In this document: in pieces, positions 58,018 to 64,000 of the stretch
Position numbering within the stretch: position 1 is the stretch's first letter
How the letters are laid out: every line of letters begins with the position of its first letter
Assembly: GCA_934157205.1 (NCBI GenBank)
Contig: CAKPHJ010000002.1
Location: forward strand, 1 to 64,000
Length of the DNA stretch: 64,000 nucleotides
Origin: an uncultured Clostridia bacterium
GTDB lineage: Bacteria > Bacillota > Clostridia > TANB77 > CAG-508
Reading direction: 5' to 3'
The notes under the pieces: generated by a model
Seen by the model: only the letters and a program-made list of their open reading frames with translations
Told to the model about the DNA's origin: nothing
Databases searched by the model: none
Position numbers and translations under genes: made by a program

Positions 58018-58744
58018 TTAATTCATTTCATATCCATCATTTGAATAAAATTCATATGTTCCGTTAACATATTTTAATACTGTTCCTTCTACTGCTATAT
58101 CTAATACATCTTTTGGAATATCTACTTCTTCAAATTCAAATTTTGATTGTTCTGTCAAATCAGACAAAAAACGATTATTTCCAATTTCTTCTCTTACCAT
58201 ATATAAATGGCCTTCTTTTCTATAACTAGCTAGTTCTATATTTTGTTTTTCAATTATTTCGTCTGCCATATTTTTTATTCTATTTTGCAATTCATTGCTA
58301 GCAATTTCATCTATTATATATTGATTGTTTTTTATTTTAAAAACACTATTTACTCCTATTTCTTTAGGTATGTTTTCTTTATTTATTTCTATTTCTTCTA
58401 TTTGGTTATTTTTAACTTTTAATACACTATATACATTATTATTATAATTTTCTTTATTATTTAGCCAATATGTTTTTTTATTGTCTTGTACAAAATACAT
58501 TGAATCATTACTAAAATTTTGACTTGCATATTCTGTTATAATATCATTAATTTTCCACCTAATTGAATTTGCATTTCCTGTTGTTATATTGTTTTTATTT
58601 AATATATTTTCTATTAAAGGCATTTCTTTACTTTCTTTGTTTAAATTATTTGCTAAATATTTTGTAAGCTCATTTATAAAATTTTGAACTAAATTATTTT
58701 CTGTTAAACCGTTTTAAAAAATTGTTTCCTAAATTTAAATTCAA
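58018..58744 (-). CDS. Unknown protein, expressed via +1 frameshift at CGG codon 12
   Basis: 241 aa when shifted. AAGGAGTGAT lies six bases before a TTG start at 58744 that encodes NLNLGNNFLK; codon 12 is CGG (58711-58709). Skipping C gives GLTENNLVQNFINELTKYL and continues to the stop at 58018. Frame 0 stops about four codons after CGG. No ribosome site precedes the later Met at 58623. The C-terminal VDIPKDVLDIAVEGTVLKYVNG faintly recalls DUF3006; otherwise unrecognised. Confidence 0.75.
58709..58711 (-). other. Putative +1 frameshift site (AAA C GGT)
   Basis: CGG is codon 12 from the TTG at 58744; dropping C connects the only good ribosome site to the long frame. Confidence 0.75.
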
Positions 58745-58875
58745 TAATCAATCACTCCTTTGCTTTTTTTGGAATTTCACTATTGATAAATAGCTATAAG
58801 AATTAAACTAGAAATAATTATATATTATTTTACATAAATTTACAATACAATTTTTAAAATTTTATTGGATATTAA

Positions 58876-59622
58876 CTATTTTTCATGGCTTTCACCTGTT
58901 GCATAATCAATTATTATTCCTGGTTGTACATTATAACAATATACATTAAAACAAATTCCTTTTCCATTGTCTTCAACAGACCATGCCTCCATTTGTACTC
59001 CACTTGCTAATCTGTTGTCTCCTTTAAATATAGGTGTTACTCTATAAAGCACATGATTATTGTTATTAGACTTAATATAATTTGCAACAGTATTTTCAAA
59101 ATTTAACATACCATCTGTGTTTAAATATCTTGTTCCTGTAATTAGATTCTTTTTATTATCATTTTCTGCCGAAAGTTGCCAACCTATTAAATGACAACGA
59201 TTATACAAATATTTATCTTTAATTAAGTTATCATATCTTTTTTGAACCCAGCCTGAAAGGTCTTTTACATTACTTATTTCGCCACGCTTTTCTCCTTCTT
59301 TAGGCATTATTTCTTTGCAAACATTTGCATATGCTACACCGCTTCTGCCATTTTTCCAATCACTATATCTTTCAAAAGGTTGAGTTGTATAATCTTCTTT
59401 AGTAAAATAAGGTATATTATTATTTATTTCTACATATGGATTTGATGTATATTCTGGAATTGATGATAAATCAAATACTACACTTGTATTTTCATTTTTT
59501 GTATTATTATTTTCATTTTCCACATTTGAAGTTATATATCCACCAATTATAATACAAATTATTATTATTATTTTTAAAATTATTTGCCAAGTATTTTGTT
59601 TATTTTTTCTTTTTTTGCTCAT
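58876..59622 (-). CDS. DNA/RNA non-specific endonuclease (NucA/EndA-like)
   Basis: 248 aa. An N-terminal membrane anchor (about 12-32) precedes the nuclease domain with SGVAYANVCKEIMP, YLYNRCHLIGWQLSAEN (the active-site NRCHLI, a variant of DRGH), KNLITGTRYLNTDGM and FENTVANYI. It is a membrane-anchored or exported nuclease as in DNA uptake or scavenging. GAGGT lies seven bases before the Met at 59622. Confidence 0.88.
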   Translation of the reverse strand: MSKKRKNKQNTWQIILKIIIIICIIIGGYITSNVENENNNTKNENTSVVFDLSSIPEYTSNPYVEINNNIPYFTKEDYTTQPFERYSDWKNGRSGVAYANVCKEIMPKEGEKRGEISNVKDLSGWVQKRYDNLIKDKYLYNRCHLIGWQLSAENDNKKNLITGTRYLNTDGMLNFENTVANYIKSNNNNHVLYRVTPIFKGDNRLASGVQMEAWSVEDNGKGICFNVYCYNVQPGIIIDYATGESHEK

Positions 59623-59733
59623 AAATCTATACCTCTTATTTTTTTCTAATGTTATCATAAAAATAAATATTTAACAAGTAATAGAATTTAAACATATAAT
59701 ATTATAAATTTATTGGAAAGGAACTATGTTAAT

Positions 59734-60655
59734 ATGTTAAAAAATATTATTTCAACATCTAGAAAATATAATTCTTCTACTTTAAACAATGATATACAAT
59801 CTTTAATAAAAAAATTTCCATTTATAAGCTTAGAAATTGCTGGATTTAGTACTTTGAATTCTCCTATTTATGTTTTAAAACTTGGAAATGGTCCTAAAAA
59901 AGTTTTTTATTCTGCAGCTTTTCATGCAAATGAGTGGATAACATCATTAATTTTAATGAAATTTGTTGAAGATTATGCAAATGCTTTTGTAAATAATTCT
60001 TTGTTGTTTGGTTGTTCTGCTAGAACTTTATATGATAATTGTTCTATTTATTTAATGCCAATGGTTAATCCTGATGGAGTCGATTTGGTTACTGGTCTTT
60101 TAGATAATAATTCTTCTGAATATACTTTAGCTAAACAAATTGCTTCTTATTATCCTAATATATGTTTTCCCGATTGTTGGAAAGCAAATATTAGAGGCGT
60201 GGATTTAAATTTACAATTTCCAGCTATGTGGCAAAATGCTAAAAAAATTAAATATTTTCAAGGATATACAAAACCTTCTCCTCGTGATTTTGTTGGATAT
60301 TCTCCTCTTTCTGAATCTGAGTCTTTATCTGTTTATAATTTCACATTAAAACACAACTTTGAATTAATTCTAGCTTATCATACTCAAGGAAAAGAAATAT
60401 ATTGGAACTTTCAAAATTATAACCCTAAAAATGGCTTTGAATTAGGAAAAAAATTAGCATCTGCAAGTGGTTATAAACTTACTAATGTTCCATACAATTC
60501 AAGTTTTGCTGGTTTTAAAGATTGGTTTATACAAAAATATAATAAACCTCGGTTTTACTATAGAAGCTGGATTAGGCAAAAATCCTTTGCCTTTGTCACA
60601 ATTTGAAGAAATTTATAAAGATAATTTAGGTATTTTAGTTTTAAGTGCTACATAA
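59734..60655 (+). CDS. M14 zinc carboxypeptidase, expressed via +1 frameshift at CGG codon 273
   Basis: 306 aa when shifted. Zinc ligands are in AAFHANEWITS (His, Glu) and LAYHTQGKEIYW (His); RGVDLNLQFP binds substrate. Frame 0 continues to NKPR with CGG at 60550-60552 and stops 18 codons later without the catalytic Glu. Skipping C gives KPGFTIEAGLGKNPLPLSQF, the canonical M14 end with its catalytic Glu, and the frame closes at 60655. Resembles gamma-D-glutamyl-diaminopimelate peptidases. AAAGGA lies 11 bases before the ATG. Confidence 0.9.
60550..60552 (+). other. Putative +1 frameshift site in M14 peptidase (CCT C GGT)
   Basis: CGG is codon 273 from the ATG at 59734; only the shifted frame encodes the catalytic FTIEAG segment. 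Confidence 0.88.
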
Positions 60656-60728
60656 TATATAAATAAGTTTTTTATGTTACGAACAATAATTGTTATTTAC
60701 ATATGTATCTTTTAAAAAACTTAAAAAA

Positions 60729-60762
60729 GAGTACTTTTCAATATTTTTTATTGAAAGTACTC
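60729..60762. terminator. Bidirectional terminator between converging genes
   Basis: GAGTACTTTTCAATA pairs with TATTGAAAGTACTC, between the peptidase (+) and glgP (-), with A and T runs outside. Confidence 0.85.
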
Positions 60763-60807
60763 CATTTTTATGCGGGTAAAAACAAATAGTAACTACGCTT
60801 TGTTCGT

Positions 60808-63375
60808 TTATTGTGTTACCCATTTTATTAAATTCAAGTTAGCTGATTCTAATATCATTTCATTTTTTGGCATAACTCTAAATGTATAACCATAATTTCC
60901 ACCTGTTGATAATTCTATTGTTGCTGTAAAGAAATATTTTTTATTTGTTTCGTCTTCATATTGAAATTGCATTGGAATTATTTTTTCGTTTTGTACCATT
61001 CCATTTTCTAAAATTTTACCATAATATACTTCTACACTAACATTATTTACATCTATATTTGGTAAAGTTACTTCACAATTAACATCAATACTTTTTCCAG
61101 CATCTACTGTTATATTGTCAAAATTATCAGTTTGATTTATTTTTACATCTTTCCAATTTGAATATATATCTTTTTTCCATGCATTGTATTTTGTAACATT
61201 TTCAATGTCTTTATAATATTTATTTGTTAAATTACATAAAGGAATATATAGTTTATTTGTGTAATCTACCAACATTCTTGATGTACTATATTTACCACCT
61301 GTTGTTATTATTGATTTTTTCATAATTTCAATCCATTTTTTTGATAATCCATTTCTTTCTCTATCATAATATATTGGTATGATTTTTTCTTCTAAAGTTC
61401 TATACATACTTTGACTATCTGCCATGTCTTGGGCTTCATATGAATCAAATTCTGCATTTGTTCCGATTGTCCAACCATTATCTTGATTGTATCCTTCTGC
61501 CCACCATCCATCTAAAACACTGAAATTTATAACTCCGTTTACAGAAGCTTTTTGTCCACTTGTTCCAGATGCTTCCATAGGTCTTCTTGGATTATTAAGC
61601 CATACATCTACTCCACTTATTAAATATCTTGACATTGCTATATTATAATTTTCAAGTAAGAATATTTTTCCTTTAAATTGTGGCATCATTGATACTTCAT
61701 GTATGTATTTTATTAAATCTTGCCCTTGTTTATCTGCTGGATGTGCTTTACCAGCAAATATTAATTGTACAGGTTTTTCAGGATTATTTAATATTTGTGT
61801 TATTCTTTCTAAGTCTTTAAATATTAATGTAGCTCTTTTATATGTGGCAAATCTTCTTGCAAAACCTATTGTTAATGCATTTGGATTTAATTTTGATACA
61901 ATTTCATTTATTTCTTCGTAACTATATCCTGATCTTCTAAGTCTTTCTGTTGTGTTTTCTTTTACTATTTTTAAAAGTTTAATTTTTCTATCATTGTGTA
62001 CATTCCATAGTTTTTCGTCAGGTATGTTTTTTATTTTTTCCCATACATAGTCTTGATGTATATTATCTTGCCAATATGGCATTAAATATTTGTTGTATAA
62101 TTCTTTCATTTTTGGTGCTAACCATGAACATGTATGTATACCATTTGTAACATATCCTATTGGTGACTCATCTGCTGATATATTTGGCCATACTTCGCTA
62201 AATAATTCTCTTGAAACTGCACCATGTAATTTACTAACTCCATTTTTCTTTCCTGCAATTTTTAATGCTAAAATTCCCATGTTAAAACCATTTTCTAATT
62301 CATTACATGGTTTCATTCCTAGTTTTAAAAATTCTTCTCTTGTTAAACCTAATCTTGGCCAAAAGTCTTTAAAGTATTTTTCTACTAATGCTAATGGGAA
62401 AATATCATTTCCAGCAGGTACAGGTGTATGAGTTGTAAATACTGTTTTAGAACTTGCTATGTCTTTAGCAATTTCGAATGATACTTGTTTTTCTTTTATT
62501 ATGTCTTTTATTATTTCTAAGTTTAAAAATGCAGAATGACCTTCGTTCATATGGTATATTGTTGGATCTAATTTTAAATAATTTTTTAATAAATTAACTC
62601 CTGCCATACCTAAAACTATTTCTTGGCGAATTCTCATTTCTTGATTTCCACCATATAGTTTTAATGTTACATCTCTGTCTTCTGGATTATTTTTTTCTAT
62701 ATCAGAGTCTAATAAATATAATTTTATTCTTCCAACATTTATTTGCCATACTTTTAAGTATAGTCTTCTTTTTGGAAATTTAACATATATTGTTAGATCT
62801 TCACCATTTTCATCTTTAACTGGATTTATTGGTAAATTGTATAAATCTATATTTTTATATTCTGTTTCTTGTTGACCATAGCCATTAATCTTTTGATTAA
62901 AGTATCCATTTTTGTATAATAGCCCCACTGCTACTAATGGTATTCCTAAATCACTTGCTGATTTTAAATGGTCTCCAGATAAAATACCTAAACCTCCTGA
63001 ATAGATTGGTATTGTTTCATCTAGTCCATATTCAGCTGAAAAATATGCTATTAAATCTTTTTTATTGTTTGGATATTTGTTAGAAAACCATGTGTTTTTG
63101 CTATTCATGTAACCATCAAAATTTTCTACTATTTTGTCATACTCTTTTAAAAAGAAATTGTCTTTGGCTACTTTTTCTAGTCTTTCTTGTGAAACGTGTT
63201 TTAGAAATTTAACTGGATTTTTATCAGATTGCTCCCATAAGTCTCCATCTATTTTTTGAAATAATCTTAAAAATTCAGTATTCCATGACCACCATAAATT
63301 ATTTGCTATTTCTGATAGCCTTTTTATTCTTGTTGGCAATTGTGGATTTACTGTAATTCTATTAAATATATACAT
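60808..63375 (-). CDS. glgP: Alpha-glucan (glycogen) phosphorylase
   Basis: 855 aa, the short TIGR02094-type phosphorylase. An N-terminal NLWWSWNTEFLRLFQ domain, AYFSAEYGLDETIPIYSGGLGILSGDHLKSASD, HMNEGHSAFL and the C-terminal DVWLNNPRRPMEASGTSGQK and VLDGWWAEGYN are diagnostic, with PLP-region residues following. It releases glucose-1-phosphate from alpha-glucans, complementing the GH15-like enzyme. Confidence 0.95.
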   Translation of the reverse strand: MYIFNRITVNPQLPTRIKRLSEIANNLWWSWNTEFLRLFQKIDGDLWEQSDKNPVKFLKHVSQERLEKVAKDNFFLKEYDKIVENFDGYMNSKNTWFSNKYPNNKKDLIAYFSAEYGLDETIPIYSGGLGILSGDHLKSASDLGIPLVAVGLLYKNGYFNQKINGYGQQETEYKNIDLYNLPINPVKDENGEDLTIYVKFPKRRLYLKVWQINVGRIKLYLLDSDIEKNNPEDRDVTLKLYGGNQEMRIRQEIVLGMAGVNLLKNYLKLDPTIYHMNEGHSAFLNLEIIKDIIKEKQVSFEIAKDIASSKTVFTTHTPVPAGNDIFPLALVEKYFKDFWPRLGLTREEFLKLGMKPCNELENGFNMGILALKIAGKKNGVSKLHGAVSRELFSEVWPNISADESPIGYVTNGIHTCSWLAPKMKELYNKYLMPYWQDNIHQDYVWEKIKNIPDEKLWNVHNDRKIKLLKIVKENTTERLRRSGYSYEEINEIVSKLNPNALTIGFARRFATYKRATLIFKDLERITQILNNPEKPVQLIFAGKAHPADKQGQDLIKYIHEVSMMPQFKGKIFLLENYNIAMSRYLISGVDVWLNNPRRPMEASGTSGQKASVNGVINFSVLDGWWAEGYNQDNGWTIGTNAEFDSYEAQDMADSQSMYRTLEEKIIPIYYDRERNGLSKKWIEIMKKSIITTGGKYSTSRMLVDYTNKLYIPLCNLTNKYYKDIENVTKYNAWKKDIYSNWKDVKINQTDNFDNITVDAGKSIDVNCEVTLPNIDVNNVSVEVYYGKILENGMVQNEKIIPMQFQYEDETNKKYFFTATIELSTGGNYGYTFRVMPKNEMILESANLNLIKWVTQ

Positions 63376-63765
63376 TTTTATTATTCCTCCTTCGTATCTT
63401 AAAGCTTTTTCTTAAAGTTAATTTTTTTCATATTTATATTACCAATTAAGTACTTTTTTGTCAATAGTTTCTTTATTATTTAAAAATTCTTTATTAATTA
63501 AAAATTCTTAAGCTATAAATATGTTTTTAGCTGAATTAATATAAGACAAGCATTGAAAATATAATTTTAAAATTCAATGAGAAATAGTGAATGGAAAAAT
63601 TTTAGAAATTCTTATGAAATTTTCTGGAAAGAGTTCGCGTTTAGCGGAAGGGTGCCAGAAAATAAGTTAGAATTTCTTATATTTTGTAATAAGCCGAGGA
63701 ATTGACATTCTAAAATTATATTTTCAATGCTTTTGGTAAAGTGTAAATTAATAAAAAACGTTATC
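63376..63765. other. Intergenic region between glgP and the M50 protease gene
   Basis: Contains the glgP promoter (63436-63464) and the third copy of the dispersed element; no gene seen. Confidence 0.7.
63436..63464 (-). promoter_or_regulatory. Sigma-A promoter of glgP
   Basis: On the minus strand TTGACA (63459-63464), 17 bases and TAATAT (63436-63441). Confidence 0.75.
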
Positions 63766-63770
63766 TTATA
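63538..63770. repeat. Dispersed structured element, copy 3
   Basis: The hairpin core (63604-63700) matches copy 2 with only a few changes, including a C to T in the left arm, while the outer ends are worn: the right end reads TTATCTTATAA and the left end lacks about 20 bases. The right end overlaps the end of the M50 protease gene. Confidence 0.8.
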
Positions 63771-64000
63771 ATATTCTTAATATATCATTATAGGTAACAT
63801 ATATTGAAAGTCCTATTAAAATTGAAAAGCCTAATAATTGTATATTTATTTCTGTTTGTTGTTTCATTGGTTTTCTTCTTATGGCTTCTATTATTAAAAT
63901 AAGTATTTTTCCACCATCTAAAGCAGGAATTGGCAATAAATTTGTAACACCTAAAGATAAAGAAATTAATGACATCATTTCAAAAAATTCAAATACTCCA
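63766..64000 (-). CDS. rseP: Site-2 protease RseP/M50-like, C-terminal part (runs off window)
   Basis: The frame is open to the window edge, so the N-terminal part with the HExxH site is outside. SLGVTNLLPIPALDGGKIL is the conserved third-ligand LDG region of M50 intramembrane proteases, followed by the last membrane span. It cleaves membrane-anchored regulators. Its 3' end abuts the dispersed element. Confidence 0.85.
   Translation of the reverse strand, partial: GVFEFFEMMSLISLSLGVTNLLPIPALDGGKILILIIEAIRRKPMKQQTEINIQLLGFSILIGLSIYVTYNDILRIL

Noticed and set aside
12264..60655. CGG reassigned to another amino acid
   Set aside because: Reading CGG as any sense codon leaves frame 0 hitting a stop within a few to about 18 codons in nearly all seven genes, and loses the conserved downstream part. 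Only a one-base shift restores it.
12264..60655. Seven independent sequencing or assembly errors
   Set aside because: Random indels would not all create an in-frame CGG, on both strands, at homology-supported joints, with no other broken host gene. A motif-specific error cannot be fully excluded without reads.
1..64000. tRNA genes, rRNA genes, CRISPR arrays, transposases
   Set aside because: I looked for clover-leaf-like GC-rich segments, regularly spaced repeats and transposase motifs and saw none; a tRNA scan could still reveal one.

Overview
The window looks like part of the chromosome of a very AT-rich Firmicute, most likely an unnamed gut-type member of the Clostridia. The grounds are AGGAGG-type ribosome binding sites, consensus sigma-A promoters (TTGACA, 17 bases, TATAAT), a SepF/DivIVA division pair, a GGGtGRT/NifU-like pair, TasA-like exported proteins and dense AT-rich coding. 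Most genes lie on the minus strand. I see no tRNA, rRNA, CRISPR array or transposase gene.

Layout. 0.2-17.9 kb is a surface-polysaccharide locus in two minus-strand operons. The first (17.9 to 9.05 kb) has glycosyltransferases and a Wzy-like polymerase. The second (8.9 to 0.2 kb) has glycosyltransferases, an ABC-2 polysaccharide exporter and a GtrB-like/membrane glucosyltransferase pair. 18-27 kb is housekeeping: guaB, rplU-rpmA, a GGGtGRT/NifU-like cluster, a YezG-type immunity protein, gpmI-tpiA-pgk. 27-44.5 kb carries a pilin-like protein, a GH15 glucoamylase-like enzyme, a beta-CASP nuclease, ftsK, rsmD, divIVA, sepF, miaA, mutL and secDF. 44.5-48.9 kb encodes small TasA-like exported proteins and a secreted protein around a divergent promoter. 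48.9-51.8 kb holds birA, rdgB and a membrane protein. About 51.9-57.9 kb is an accessory island of small unknown genes, mostly with their own promoters and with codon use unlike the host. 58-64 kb has a NucA-like nuclease, an M14 peptidase, glgP and the end of an M50 protease gene.

The main discovery is a coding anomaly. Seven host-like genes are each split into two overlapping frames. In every case the upstream frame contains an in-frame CGG codon exactly at the break, and skipping one base there (NNN C GGN) restores a full-length protein. Two are GT4 glycosyltransferases; the others are FtsK, a TasA-like protein, a DUF2207-like membrane protein, an unknown protein and an M14 peptidase whose catalytic Glu lies only in the shifted frame. 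By hand I found no other in-frame CGG in host-like genes, although CGG is common out of frame (roughly fifty cases). In the accessory island CGG appears in frame seven times with no shift, as an ordinary Arg codon. The simplest reading is that CGG lacks a normal tRNA in this organism and is a +1 frameshift or four-base (CGGN) codon, while imported genes still carry it as Arg.

A second unexplained feature is a roughly 250-bp dispersed element with terminal inverted repeats and a very conserved hairpin core. It is present in three copies (window start, 27.0 kb and 63.5 kb).
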